Source: Rhododendron vialii (lineage: Eukaryota > Streptophyta > Magnoliopsida > Ericales > Ericaceae). Taken from it: a stretch of DNA of 64,000 bases. A model generated the notes under the pieces. The model searched no databases, was not told where the DNA came from, and saw only the letters and a program-made list of their open reading frames with translations. Location of the stretch: the NCBI RefSeq assembly GCF_030253575.1, contig NC_080568.1, positions 30,035,001-30,099,000 of the forward strand, read 5' to 3'. Position numbers and translations under genes: made by a program. This document shows, one piece after another, positions 26,414-41,442 of the stretch. Every line of letters begins with the position of its first letter. The first letter of the stretch is position 1.

Positions 26414-29261
26414 ATGGATGACTACAACTTTTCAATTTCAGATAGTTGGTCATTTGAGAATGATATTCGTAGTGAGGAGAGTGTCTCCCACAATAGTCGC
26501 GATTATACACAAGAATTTACCACCGACCAGGTTAGTTTTCACTGTTATTGTTTTGCATATTCGTTATTTATGTTAAGACTGGTTAATGTTGTATTTATAC
26601 ATTTTTTTTTATATAGATTTTTGAAAGTAGAGAAGATATGTTAGCTTGGGCACGGAGCGTTGGTCTAAAATATGGTATTGTGGTGGTTATTTTAAATTCT
26701 GCTAAGTTAAAAGGCGGCAAATTGCCGAAGTGCATTCTTGGTTGCGAAAGAGGAGGAAAGTACGAACCGCCACGGTATTTGGTTGAAGGGCAATCCTTGC
26801 AAAGAAATACTGGGACTAGAAAATGCGATTGCCCATTTCAACTGCGAGGTATACCACAACATCCATACGGTATCAGGTGGGGTTTAGAGGTTATTAGTGG
26901 TGTCCATAACCATGAAATAGCAAAACATATTGAGGGCCACGAGTACCCGTCAAGGCTAAAACCAATAGAGAAACAATTTGTGGTCGACATGGCCAACAGT
27001 ACTGCGCCTCGTGAGATTCTTAATATTTTGAAGCAAAAAGACCCGTCAAACACTACGGGAATCAAGAGCATTTATAACACCATTTTTTCAAACAAAGCAG
27101 CCAAACTGGACGGTTTAACTCCTATTCAGTATGTCATACGTCAATTACTTAAGGAACATTACCTCCATCAATTTCTTACAAATCCGGATACTAACGAAAT
27201 CACAGATATTATTTGGGTTCATCCTATGAGTCTAGAGCTATCTGTCAACTTTCCGTCTGTACTGATCATTGACGCCACGTACAAGACCAATGAGTATCGA
27301 AAACCACTATTGGAGGTTGTGGGTATCACATCCACATGGCGAACTTACTCGCTTATGTTCGCTTATCTTAGTAATGAGAGAGAAGAGACATTGACATGGG
27401 CATTGGATAACTTAAAAAACTGGATGCTTCAAAAGGGGGCGTCGATGCCATTGGTGTTTGTTTCAGATCGGGATTTAGCGCTTATGAACGCCATTGAAAC
27501 ATGTTTCCCTACGGCACGTCACATCTTGTGTATTTGGCACATAAATCAGTGCGTCATGAAGAACTGCAGCCGTGTGCTTGGTTCGGAATGGAAGCGCTTC
27601 GTCAAGTCATGGCACTCGCTTATCAATTCATCTACACCTTCGTCTTTCGAACATAAGTGGCAAGCCATGTGCGACGATTTTCGCCAGTTTCCGTATGTCA
27701 TAACTTACCTGTGGCAAACATGGTTAAGGTCGTACAAAGAGCGGTTTGTTTCAGCATGGACAGATACATGTATGCACCTCGGAAGCAATTCAAGTCAAAG
27801 GTAAAATCGCTTTTTCACTTTCCTATTAAAATTTTGTGTATTTCTCTACTATACTAAGAAATACTTTTTGATACTTTCCTATTTAAACACAGTGCATTAT
27901 TCTATTACAGGGCAGAGTCTGCACATGCGAGGCTAAAGCTATATTTAGGGGATACCATGTCATCACTACAAACATCTTTTGATAAAATACATAAGATGTT
28001 GAAAAATCAGTTCGGGAAAATTAAGAAGTCGTTCGAGAAATCATTGAACATTCCACGCCACAAACAATTACGTGACGACATTTTTGATCAGGTAAGGTGT
28101 CGTATTTCATTAGAGGCAATGGAGTTCATACATGATCAGCTAGAAACCGCTTTAGAAGTATCCCCCCACATTGTTGGCTATTGCAACTGTACGATCAAAA
28201 TCACACACGGATTGCCATGCATGCACGATCTTGCATATTATCGTTCCATTTCCACTCCAATTCCGCTATGGAGTATCCACGCTCATTGGACTAGGTTGTC
28301 TATGCACGCAACCGAGTTTAATGAGGAGGGAGCACGATCTGACAGGACATCTCAGGTCGTTGAGATATTAGATGGGATGGATCCACCTATGCGAGAGCAT
28401 ATCATAGACAGGATTATCGATATGGCAGATCCATCTCGTAGCACAATTCGACCTCCATCGTACAACACAGAACATAGAGGTCGACCTACAGGTAGAGATG
28501 AGCAAAGTACACGTCGCATACCTTCTTTCTCAGAAGCATCCACTTCAGGATCAAGGACTGCAACATCGCGAGTGAGAGGGAGAGGGAGACGTGGGAGGGG
28601 TTCGGGGGTTCGCAACACTCAATTTATAGTTCCATCCATCATTGATCCCTACATTCAACGATTACCTCAGGCTTATCAGCGTTATATTTCCCACACTGTT
28701 GACGTGCTTGGTGATGGTCATTGTGGATTCAGGGCGATAGTTGCACTAATCGGGTATAGTGAAAATGATTGGAGTCGAGTACGAGAGGAGCTTATTGAAG
28801 AGATTCAACAAAATTATTATCTATACACCGAGATTTATCCAGTAAATGATTGGGCAAAGCATCTACTAATTTTACTAAATTGGTTCGAGCCTACGGCACC
28901 AAAGGATCACTGGATGGAGGCTATGACTTTGGGAGTTGTCATCGCAACAAGGTACAACCTAGTACTGCATACATTTGATGAGGATGTTTACGGTTGTTTT
29001 ACTCATTTGCCATTGAGGTCCCCTCCAGTTTCAGTCGAATACCGCCGGGAAATTGCTATTGCCCGTGTTAACAACGATCACTTCGTGCAAATTTTCTTAG
29101 AACCTAATTACCCTGTACCACCCATCCCAATATGGTGGGAGGAGCATTCATCGGATGAAGCTAAAGGATGGGCTGCCAGTTATGAAACACGTTTGCTATT
29201 GTGGTACGAAGTAATGGGTATAAGCATGCCGGGAGCAGCATTTGGAGGAGATATTGATTAA
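26414..29261 (+). CDS. MULE transposase fused to an OTU-type cysteine protease, 883 aa
   Basis: Exons 26414-26530, 26617-27800 and 27911-29261 (GT-AG, 2652 nt, 883 aa). Order of parts: a FAR1/WRKY-GCM1-like DNA-binding region, residues about 40-140, with Cys pairs (CILGC, CDC) and a final H-N-H; MULE DDE transposase, about 170-440, with D258 in LIIDATYKTN, D323 in FVSDRDLALMNAI and E436 in AESAHARLK; SWIM finger C525-x-C527...C537-x-H539 (YCNCTIKITHGLPCMH); an Arg/Gly-rich linker around 650-670 (RGRGRRGRG); and an OTU fold, about 695-830, with D702 and C705 in VLGDGHCGFRAI and H824 in NNDHFVQIF. The triads look complete. The transposase would cut and rejoin the element's ends in the nucleus; the OTU part is expected to cleave ubiquitin or ubiquitin-like links, target unknown. 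No stop or frameshift was found. It is the only gene in the element. Confidence 0.9.
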
Positions 29262-29834
29262 AATTTGTGTTTTTATGTATTTTCATGTTTTGACAATATG
29301 TACTCAATTATAATAAAATGAAATTTTATTTCAATTTATTATTGTTCATTACAAGTTATTTTTATTATTCATTGTTAAGACTAATTAACTAATTAAAATA
29401 ATATAAATTTATTAAGCATAAAGTCAATTTTAATTGAAAATAGAATTTGAGTTAACCAAAAAAAAAATAAAGAAGGGAGGTAAAGGGGAAAAGAAACAAA
29501 TAAAGAAAATAGAAAAGATTATTAAAATAATAAAAAAAAAGTTCAAAGTAGAAGGAATCAAAAGAAAATAAAGAGAAAAAAACGAAAAAAAAATTCTACC
29601 AGAAAAAAAAACAAAAGAAAATAAAGAAGAAAAAAGAAGAAAAAAAAAAAGTAAATGAAATGTGGGGGAAGCAGGAGAACGGGAGGGGGAGGGGGAGAAA
29701 AAAGAAAGAAAAAAAAAAGTAAAAGGAAAGAGAGGAGAGCAGGAGAACGGGAGGGGGGGGGAGGGGTAATATGGGAAATGGGGTGTGGGGCCGGGGGGGG
29801 TGGGGTGTCAGGGGGGGGGGGGGAAAAGCAGCCC
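29262..29834. other. MULE 3' region: poly-A-signal zone, A-rich stretch and G-rich right end
   Basis: AATAAAATG at about 29311 could serve as a polyadenylation signal. From 29455 the plus strand is a purine tract (AAAGAAAATAAAGAA words), with AGCAGGAGAACGGGAGGGGG present twice (about 29669 and 29737). It ends in G runs that mirror the left terminus. Confidence 0.7.
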
Positions 29835-29845
29835 TCACTCAACTC

Positions 29846-30085
29846 AAGGCTGATCTAAATGAAATGAAAAACATCACGCAACTCTCAAGGGACTCGTGTC
29901 AGCTGACTATGAATAGTGATGTGGCACTGTAACCGCGGTGGTCCCCGCATCTTTTTTGTACGAAATCCAGATCCTTTTCGGTCCAATATTTAGACTGGAA
30001 CGAGATAGTCCACATTACGACTATCCGTTGGTATCGTCAATGGTTGGATTAGTTAAAAAAAAGGAGAAGTGCTAGAGACAAAAAA
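29846..30085. other. Intergenic, no gene seen
   Basis: Short unique-looking sequence between the MULE's right TSD and a small hairpin element. Confidence 0.4.
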
Positions 30086-30192
30086 AATTTGCAAAGAAAA
30101 TATCCTTAAAGTGTACATGAACGGTTCAGATTCACTGTGCAGTGCATCTGAATCGCTCATGTATATTTTAAGAGTATTTTCTTTGCATATTT
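30086..30192. repeat. Foldback, about 50-bp arms
   Basis: TTTGCAAAGAAAATATCCTT and its inverse enclose GTACATGAACGGTTCAGAT / ATCTGAATCGCTCATGTA around a CACTGTGCAGTG centre. Almost the whole segment is one hairpin. Confidence 0.8.
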
Positions 30193-30560
30193 ACTTTCGG
30201 TCCATGAAAGGAGTTAATGAACGTTCGCGATGCAGACTCTCTGTTCAGTCCAAAAGTACGACTCGGAAAAATTCATTTCGCTTTTTAACTCCTTCCGATG
30301 GTTTACCGACTGTACAGTTCCTTGGAGAATATTCTTCGCACCTATCAGCATATTATTTTTCATCAACAACCAGCATCACACCGCTCTCGTGTCTATTCAA
30401 AAAAAAAAAAAAAAAGCTCTCGTGTAAGCATCGCCCACCAACATCACCTAACCCCTGCTCAAGTTGTTGATTAAAGCGGATAAAAAAAAAAAGTTGATGA
30501 TTAAAGGGTTCATTTCGTAGAACTCGTCGTCTGAAAAGTTTTATCATGTAAAAAATTAAG

Positions 30561-30959
30561 TTAGGGGTGATTTGGATTAAAAAGTGGAACAGTAACTTCT
30601 TATTTTTTGTCTATATTAAAAAAAATTCGCATTCGTTAGTTTTGTATCAAACTTTTGTGATTTATTGATTCGTCTCAGTGAAAAGAATCGAAAAAGTAAA
30701 AAAAATTGATGGAAACTCAAAAAAAAAAATTTTAAAAAGACAAAGATAAGTAAAAAAAAATTGTCTTATTGATTTATTTTTGTTTTTATTCAAAAAATTA
30801 TGAGTTTCAATAAAAAAAATTTATTTTTCCGATTTCTCTCGTCGAGATGAATCAATAAGTCACAAAAGTTTGACGCAAAACAAACAAATGGAAAAAAAAA
30901 ATTTGAATAAGGACAAAAAAAATAAGTCTCTCAACTTTTTAATCCAAACCCACCCTTAA
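30561..30959. mobile_element. MITE with AT-rich inverted arms
   Basis: The left end TTAGGGGTGATTTGGATTAA is mirrored by TTAATCCAAACCCACCCTTA on the right. Inner words (ATTCGTCTCA.TG..AAGAATC versus GA..GAATCAATAAGTCAC) also pair. It shares words with the AT-rich flanks of the TRIM at 4477. Confidence 0.65.
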
Positions 30960-32305
30960 TCAGTTAATCGGTGTCCGTCTGACATAATTTTATCTCACAT
31001 TTACTTTGGAAACAAATTTTGATACTCCGTACATTACTAGATAGAAACCCATTTATCTCGGTAGTGATCATATATATTTTTTTATCTGTATTCGATTAAA
31101 TTCATTTGTGACATCATTAGTCTTCTTTTCTCGGTGAGATCTATAGAATGGGTTTTTCCATCATCGACAATTCGACATGAGTTTGATATAAAGCCTTAAA
31201 GACCAAAATTCAACAAGTAGAACGGCCATATTAAAAAAAAAAAAAAAAACAAGTAGAACGGCACATTACAAGACACATGCATTTGAAATATATATATTTT
31301 TTGAAAGGGAAAGATATCTTAATTTCTTAATTATTTTTCATGTTCAAAGATTTCTTTTCATTTTTTAATTTACTAAACACATTTGAAAGTTGTCATCCTT
31401 GGTTAATTTTTTTTCTTACATATTTGGGTCATTTTTCTTTTTCTTTTTTTGTTTTTTAATTCGTCTCACTCCAATTATAAATTTACACTAATTTTTTAGG
31501 ACGCATGTCCTCTCCCGTCTTATCTTGGGACTTAATGATCCAGCAAGACTTGTTTGAGCTCTTTTCAGATCAATTTTCTTGATAAAAGATCGTTTAAAAC
31601 TCATTGAAAACATCAACGATGTCTAAAAATATATATAAATCAGATATCAATCAAGATGATTTCGGAACAAGTTGAATTTAGGAAAATAAATCCCCAACCC
31701 CATTTGAAACCCATTTTGTCAAGCTAAATTCCAAAATCATATAGATCATAATATTTGGGAAGATTGATTCTCTAAATATATATTTAAAAATTTATATGAT
31801 CCACATTACCAAAAATGAGTTCGAAAAAGGATAGAAAGAGAATCCAATCAGCACACACTCCGGAGCCCACACGGATGAGACCCACGCATATGTGCAACGG
31901 GTGCATGTGGTTAGAGATGTGACTGGTGGGTGTGTACTTATTATTTTTCAAATCCAACACAAACGTCCAGTTCCAAGGAATGGAGATGCTGTCAAGAACC
32001 CCCTGTCAAACACGAGTTGAACGGTCTCATCTTGGCAATCGAAAACTTGAATATTGACCAAGTAATAGACAATTCAAATCAGTATGCACTCATATTCAAT
32101 TCCAGCTCTCCGTGTGAAAATGAATGGCCGGATGAGCTTGGCAGCATCCGGTCCAGTTCCAAAATGAGATTAGAGAGAATCGTTTCCCCTTCATTTATTT
32201 TTTTCTTGACCAATGCAATTACGAGCCCCGTGATCTATCTACCGGCCCTTCCGGTCTTCCCCCCTCAGCGTCTCTACATCTATACCTACCGGCTCATATC
32301 TATAT
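30960..32305. other. GAPC upstream region
   Basis: AT-rich, no gene seen to about 31850. The last 450 bp are the likely GAPC promoter, less AT-rich. A 161-codon ORF at 31930-32415 overlaps the promoter and leader and is judged spurious. Confidence 0.45.
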
Positions 32306-32310
32306 CTATA

Positions 32311-32321
32311 CTATATATACC
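32311..32321 (+). promoter_or_regulatory. TATA-like box of GAPC
   Basis: CTATATATACC lies about 100 bp before the ATG, followed by a CT-rich leader with CTCTCTCTCT at about 32340-32357. Confidence 0.6.
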
Positions 32322-32419
32322 TTGCTCTCACTCTCTTCACTCTCTCTCTCTCTCTCAATCACACACACACAACGTCACTTTAGCTCTCCATTTTCTCTCT
32401 CTGCGCTCTCTCTAAGATC

Positions 32420-36255
<3,836 letters not shown>

Positions 36256-36781
36256 GTTGCTTGGAAAGACGCAGGCTGGCGTAGTTTGCTTCTGATGTTT
36301 GGCTTTGTGTGTGGGGAGTGTTTGGTCAAATGCCATTAGGCGAGGAGCGTTAATCCAAATAAAATAAATTGGACTGAAGACTGAAGTGTAAGACTTCCTA
36401 GTATGTAGCGTTTAGCTTGATTACCATGTTCTGTAGAAGTATTCAGTATTCAGTATCGGGACTCGAATCTCCCCATGTTTTACCGGTTTTCTATTTTCTG
36501 TGCACGTGGAAGTGCTGTTTTGAAATCTGAGCTATTTTCTCTTGTTATCTTGGAAGATTGTACCCCCTTCCTCTTCCATTTCGTCCCTCTATTATCTTTA
36601 TCTTATAGCAGCAACTACCAATTATATGCTTGCACTGACTTTCATTTGGGACTTATATCTACGCAACAACAAAGTGGTGTTTCACTTTGAGTTCTTGTGA
36701 CTCGGTTGGAGTGTTGTTGGTAAGCGAGATGGCAGATTCTAGAAATTGAACTCGTTTATGCCACTATTCGGTTGTCTGAGA

Positions 36782-36899
36782 TTTGCTACACCCAATTTCA
36801 GTTGCGGCACTTGGAATTTTTCTTGTTGGGTAAATTCTCTCTTTATTTGCTACACCCAATTTCAGTTGCGGCGCTTGGAATTTTTCTTCTTGTTGGGGA

Positions 36900-36910
<11 letters not shown>
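36782..36910. repeat. Tandem duplication, about 64-bp unit x2
   Basis: Two copies of a unit containing TTGCTACACCCAATTTCAGT and CTTGGAATTTTTCTT, leading into a CT microsatellite. Confidence 0.85.

Positions 36911-36940
<30 letters not shown>
36904..36940. repeat. (CT)n microsatellite
   Basis: About 18 CT units. Confidence 0.9.
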
Positions 36941-36943
<3 letters not shown>

Positions 36944-37084
36944 TTTGCTTTACCATCTGCTACGTTATGCATCTTATTAGAAGGAATGTGAGTGCCCGTT
37001 TTCTTGTTCAATTCCAGTACAGTGAGGCGCTTCCCTTTGTAGGCTTGCTTTATCTGGGCGATGCTAGCCTCTTAAAATTTATGA

Positions 37085-37728
37085 GTGGTGTTTCCGCTAA
37101 CATAAAAGTTGTGGACTACAACATTTTTGTTTTTTCGTTCAATTTTGTTTTTTTATATTTGTTAGTTTTGCTCTAATTTTTATGTATTATTAGTTTGTCT
37201 AGACGAGAAAAATCGGTAAAAGTAAAAATTATGACTTTTACAATAGTATTTTGGAAATATCAAAGAAAAGCAAAAAAATAAAAATAAAAATCAATTTTTG
37301 AGATTTTTCTTGAATATTTCTCAAAAAATTGGATAAAGTAAAAAAAATAAAATTTTTTTTTGATTCCTCTCATTGAGACAAACGAATAACGTACTCCTTT
37401 CATACCAATTTAAGTGTCTATTATAGTTTTGCGTGTCATTTTCAATGGCTTATATCTTTCAATATATATTATGTTTTTATTTTTATATTTTTAAAATCAC
37501 TTATAAAAATGATTTGAGGTTTATAAAATTCATATTGTATATTTTTAATAATATACATTGAGAGATATGAGCAATTGAAAATGACACTCAAAATCATAAT
37601 AGACACTTAAATTGGGAAGGAGGGAGTAAAATTTTGATCCAAAACTAACAAATGTGAAAAAAAATTGAATAAAGAAAAAAGAAAAAAAAATTGTGGTCTA
37701 CAACTTATAGATTAGTTGAAGCGGGGCC
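37085..37728. mobile_element. TIR element containing a nested Stowaway-like MITE
   Basis: AAGTTGTGGACTACAACATT on the left is mirrored on the right by ATTGTGGTCTACAACTTATA (inverted), and outer parts TTTCCGC / GCGGGG also pair loosely. The interior is AT-rich and is split by the MITE at 37392. Confidence 0.6.
37392..37628. mobile_element. Stowaway-like MITE with about 75-bp TIRs
   Basis: CCAATTTAAGTGTCTATTAT near the left end is repeated, inverted, near the right. TA flanks both ends. It forms an almost continuous hairpin. Confidence 0.85.
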
Positions 37729-37730
37729 TT

Positions 37731-37892
37731 AGAGCAACTCTAACCAACCTCTTTAAAATGCTCCAAATCTCTGTATTGAGAGAAGATTTTGTAATTTATT
37801 TTCTCTTTTTTCAACTTTTTGGACTTTATGGGGAATTTTGGAAGGACTTATTTCTTTTTTAGAGATTTAGCCTCCAAAATGGACCCAAAACT
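37731..37892 (+). repeat. GAGCAACTCTAACC-type MITE, partial
   Basis: Opens TTAGAGCAACTCTAACC. The same family occurs in opposite orientation at about 55330-55486, next to the second copy of the neighbouring dispersed repeat. Confidence 0.6.
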
Positions 37893-38430
37893 CAAGGTCA
37901 TCATCCACCCACTCACGTGACCAAATGATCTTGGTTTAGACTCTGCGGTCCTCTCCTTTATACGGTCATAACTTTAATCATGTTTTGATTTTGTCGAGAA
38001 TATCAATTGCATTAAAAGTTGCTTTGATTGGATATCGATCGGTACAGGATCTCGAACTGCATTTTGAGATAAATGGTTTTTACATTTAAAAACTGAAATG
38101 GTACTTGACCACTTGTTCTGGATGTTCGCAGATTGAGAATGAAGAGGGTCCTTCATAATTTGTTTTGTGTAATCACATGGTATGAGTTCATATCCTCACC
38201 AGTTTTTGCTTCGATTTCAAATAGGCCCTCCGCCAATGAACGGGATATTGATCTACTATACGTAGAGTATGAGATCATGGTGTAGTTGTAGAATTTTACC
38301 ATGAAAAAGGTTTGGTCATAGTATATTCTTAGGCTGGTTGGCGTTGTTGACGAGGTGAGTGGTAGAACGATGGTGCGTGGAACTTGGAACTTTACGTTTG
38401 ATCTTGGAAATTTAGAAAAAATAAAACCTA

Positions 38431-38733
38431 GGCTCCGTTTGTTTGGGTTGGGCGTAAAATATTTTCTGGTAAAATGTTTTACATATTTTTCGATGTTTGG
38501 TTGTGTAAAAAATGAGAAAAATATTTTACATGTAAAACATTTTTCATTAATTGGATGAAAATGACTTATCCTTAAATTTTCGGTAAGTTATTTTTCGAAA
38601 TGAATTTGCTGTCTTTTACTACAATTCTCACTGCTCTATTTTCTCGATCATCAGTCCTGACCGACGTTCAATTCCAAATATTTTTAGTGTCAACCAAACA
38701 CCAGAAACATTTTACATCGAAACAAACGGATCC
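38431..38733. mobile_element. 303-bp MITE
   Basis: Ends GGCTCCGTTTGTTTGG and, inverted, GGATCCGTTTGTTTCG. Copy B of the host repeat lacks it, which confirms it as an insertion. No clear TSD. Confidence 0.75.
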
Positions 38734-38793
38734 TTGGGAGTTCATAACGTAAAAACAAAATCTCGTGTTTGAACTTTCCGGGTACTATCTCAA

Positions 38794-39165
38794 GAGAATA
38801 AATTATTTACACCGTCGGTGTAAACATTTGTTTCCTCCAAATCAATTGCATCGCGACACGTGTCAAAACAGTGGTCCCAATTAATAAAATAAGGCGCTCA
38901 AATTTGGATCCAAAATTAACGTCTTAGTGTGACCTTATCCATGTGCTTATGCTCTTAAGCATTCTTTTTCTGATTTTCTGTTTTCCTGGGTTTCCGAGAC
39001 CCTTTCAATGAATATTCTGATACGTAAATGTAATTCGGTGTTCAAACAACAATTCAGAGTTCCTAGAGCTCCTTGTAAGGCTTGTTGGAAAACTGCGTGA
39101 CGGAATGCAATTGATTTAGAGGAAACAAATATTTATACCGACGGTGTAAAAAATTTATTCTCATG
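38794..39165. mobile_element. MITE with 44-bp TIRs
   Basis: GAGAATAAATT..TTACACCGTCGGTGTAAA at the left is inverted at the right (39119-39162). TCTCAA is directly repeated outside (38788-38793 and 39166-39171). Absent from copy B. Confidence 0.8.
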
Positions 39166-39171
39166 TCTCAA

Positions 39172-39310
39172 TCAAAACAAAGAACAATGGGAACATGACA
39201 ATAGCTGATTTATGACATAGAATCAAAACAAAGAACAATGGGAACATGACAATAGCTGATTATTCAATGAAGCTCGTACCGCACCCCTTTGAAGAACATG
39301 ACAATAGCTG
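39172..39310. repeat. Short direct repeats of GAACATGACAATAGCTG (x3)
   Basis: Two full units (CAAAACAAAGAACAATGGGA then AACATGACAATAGCTGATT) and a third partial unit. Confidence 0.8.
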
Positions 39311-39443
39311 GAAAGAAGGAATCCTGGGACTTTTTGGAAGTGGGGTGTGATATTTTGGAGAAAATTTTGAGTGTCGGGTGGGTATCATGTAGAAGATCCG
39401 GATCCATCAATGCTATTTACATTCCTAAGAGCATTTATAATGT

Positions 39444-39666
39444 GCTCCCTCCGTCCCATTTTTTTTGTCCATTTTCGAAGTTCGTGTCAGTTTTCAATCA
39501 CTTATACTCTAAAAATATGCAATATAAATCTTATTTAATAGTTCTCAATTAGGTCTATAATACGAAGTTCTAAAAATTATGAAAAATATTATAAATTGGA
39601 ACATATAAGCATTTAAAGAACGGCACGAGTAACAAAAAAGGACAAAGAAAATGAGACAGAGGAAGT
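39444..39666. mobile_element. Stowaway-like MITE, diverged
   Basis: CTCCCTCCGTCCCATTTTTT at the left; AAAATGAGACAGAGGAAG at the right is its decayed inverse. Followed by AT-rich repeats to 40200, in which AAACTACAAAATTATAA-type words occur twice. Confidence 0.7.
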
Positions 39667-40303
39667 AATAATCAAAATTGGATAACGAAAAGTTGCCACA
39701 TCACATTTTGAAACTACAAAATTATAAACACTAAAAACTGTGATAATAATTTGAATATTTTTATTTGTTTGTATTATTTGTTCAGTTTCTAACAATTAGT
39801 GTTTATTTACTACTCAATGATGTCTATTTAAGACATTGCTAAGGTTAGTAATGTAAATGTCCACAATATAATAAGTAATAAATTGGATAACCAAACTTAC
39901 CACATCACCTTTTCAAACTTTAAAATTATAAAAACTAAAAACTATGATAATAATTTGAATAGTTTTTGACAATTTAAAAAAAAAACTGTTTTTGAAGAAA
40001 CAATTTTTTTTTAAAAAAAAGATTTTTTTAAAATTATTTTTTGAAAACATTGTTGAGATAGAGAGAAAAAGAAAAAAAGAATGTTTTTGTATAATGATGG
40101 GTGTACTTGATTGAAAAAATATGGTGTTCACTAAATTTGGCTATGAATTAAAAATTATTAGTTTTGGTTATCCCATAGCAAAAATTTGGTTAATTGCTAA
40201 GTTTGATTATTACGAATTAGGGATTGATGCTGTAAAGCTGCTGCACACCACCGTGCTCAAATGTCGTCCGCTCGACAATCCAACGATAATATAAAAACGA
40301 GAT

Positions 40304-40678
40304 GTGCTACGTGCACAGCATGCTATGCACAGCAGCTGTGCACAGAGCCCTTTTTTTCCCGCCTCGGGTCGCACAAAGATGATCGGAGCCGCTCATTTTG
40401 TTCAAAATATGTCGTTTAAGGTCTCTGTAAAAAATGAGCTTCATTCGATATCGTTAGAGGTGTTAACAAAACACCCAAAATCACTTCAGAATATAGGCCT
40501 AAATTCTGAAGTGATTTTGGATGTTTTGTTAACGCTTCTAACGATATCGAATGAAGCTCATTTTTTACAGAGATCTTAAACGATATATTTTGAACAAAAT
40601 GAGCAGCTCCGATCATCTTTGTGCGACCCGAAACTGAAGAAAAAGAGCTCTGTGCACAGCGTGCTGTGCACGTAGCTT
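40304..40678. mobile_element. Long foldback element, about 185-bp arms
   Basis: The two halves are inverted copies around a GGCC centre at 40496-40499. The inner 135 bp differ at only about six sites (CATTCGATATCGTTAGA, AACAAAACA.CCAAAATCAC). Outer ends contain GCTACGTGCACAGC and its inverse. Because both strands read alike, both show the same ORF; this is structural, not coding. A single-arm relative lies near 16310. Confidence 0.88.
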
Positions 40679-41442
40679 TTCTGTCTAAAAACGATGCTAA
40701 TTTTAGCATCTTTTTAATTTTAATTATTACATTACGATGCTCTAAGGGTCCGCAGAAAAGGGAAGCAGATTTTCAGGACTCAGGAGGGCCCTTTAGAATA
40801 ATTGATGCCAGGTGTAATCCTTTGTTGACTGCAAATGCACCTCAGTAGACCAGACCAACAATTGCTCTGCTTCTTTCTTTCTTCTTTACTGTCTTCTTTT
40901 CTCTTGCAGCACCTTCTTCGTCTTCTTTCTTCTCTTTTCTGCAGCTTCTCCTCCAATTTTTCGGCCGGGATATGTGGGCAACGTTGGCGTCGTCTCGTCG
41001 GCGGAATTTCACCACTGAATTCGTCTCGTCTAGGTAAATCTTTTGATACTACTGATGGGAGAGAGGAGATATTCACACACAAGCTCAAACACACAATTTT
41101 ATTACGAAAAAGACTATAATACACACCCTATGCATCTTCCAAAATGTTATAAATTATAGAGAAAAATGTTACGAATCGTATTGCTAAAAAGTTACGAGTC
41201 GTATAAAGGTTACGAGATACACCAAAATATTATGAATCATAATGAAAATATTATGAATCGTACTACTGAAAGGTTATGAATTCTAAAACAAAAGTTACGA
41301 AACACACTAAAATATTATGAATGAATCATAAAACAGGTGGATATAGTACACCTTTTAAAGAATGTGTATTGTAGATTTTTTCTTTTATAGCAAATGACTA
41401 CAAACGAGTACAATCTCTTACACGACCATTTCTTTCTTCAGA
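40679..41442. other. Intergenic between two foldbacks
   Basis: Includes a CT-rich stretch (40862-40960) then a GC-richer block to 41035 that resembles a promoter/leader but has no continuing exon. From 41140 there are degenerate repeats of GTTACGA(A/G)TC(G/A)TA. Confidence 0.4.

Larger units (their letters stand above)
24736..29834 (+). mobile_element. Complete 5.1-kb MULE encoding a transposase-OTU protease fusion
   Basis: An 11-bp direct repeat TCACTCAACTC lies at 24725-24735 and 29835-29845. Inside it the ends are inverted copies: GCTATTCCCC then a long C run, GACACCCCACCCCC and GGCCCCACACC on the left; inverted, GCTGCTTTTCCCC, a C run, GACACCCCACCCCC and GGCCCCACACC on the right. A 9-11 bp duplication and long inverted ends fit Mutator-like elements. 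A TATA box (25653-25660), a leader and an intact three-exon gene follow, so it appears autonomous. The near-identical TSDs and unbroken ORF suggest a fairly recent insertion. Confidence 0.88.
36256..37084. other. GAPC 3' region and flank
   Basis: The first 250 bp or so are probably the GAPC 3' UTR. ORFs of 70-134 codons beyond run through microsatellite DNA and are rejected. Confidence 0.45.
37893..39260. repeat. Dispersed repeat copy A, interrupted by two MITE-like insertions
   Basis: Matches 55487-56760 over the parts 37893-38425, about 38740-38793 and about 39166-39225. Shared words include GAGAATATCAATTGC, TTTGATTGGATATCGATCGG and GAGTATGAGATCATGGTGTA. Insertions at 38431-38733 and 38794-39165 are absent from copy B, which has its own insertion. 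Not coding. Confidence 0.8.

Noticed and set aside
29558..29858. Pro/Phe-rich minus ORFs and Gly-rich plus ORF
   Set aside because: Low-complexity translation of the purine-rich right end of the same MULE.
30961..31850. Coding gene in the GAPC upstream stretch
   Set aside because: AT-rich, no ORF or splice pattern worth reporting.
31930..32415. 161-codon ORF before GAPC
   Set aside because: Runs through the TATA box and CT leader; no conserved features.
36746..37176. ORFs of 81 and 134 codons after GAPC
   Set aside because: Built from a 64-bp tandem duplication and a CT microsatellite.
40304..40709. Twin ORFs of 91 and 97 codons on opposite strands with nearly the same protein
   Set aside because: Explained by the foldback structure, since an inverted repeat reads alike on both strands.
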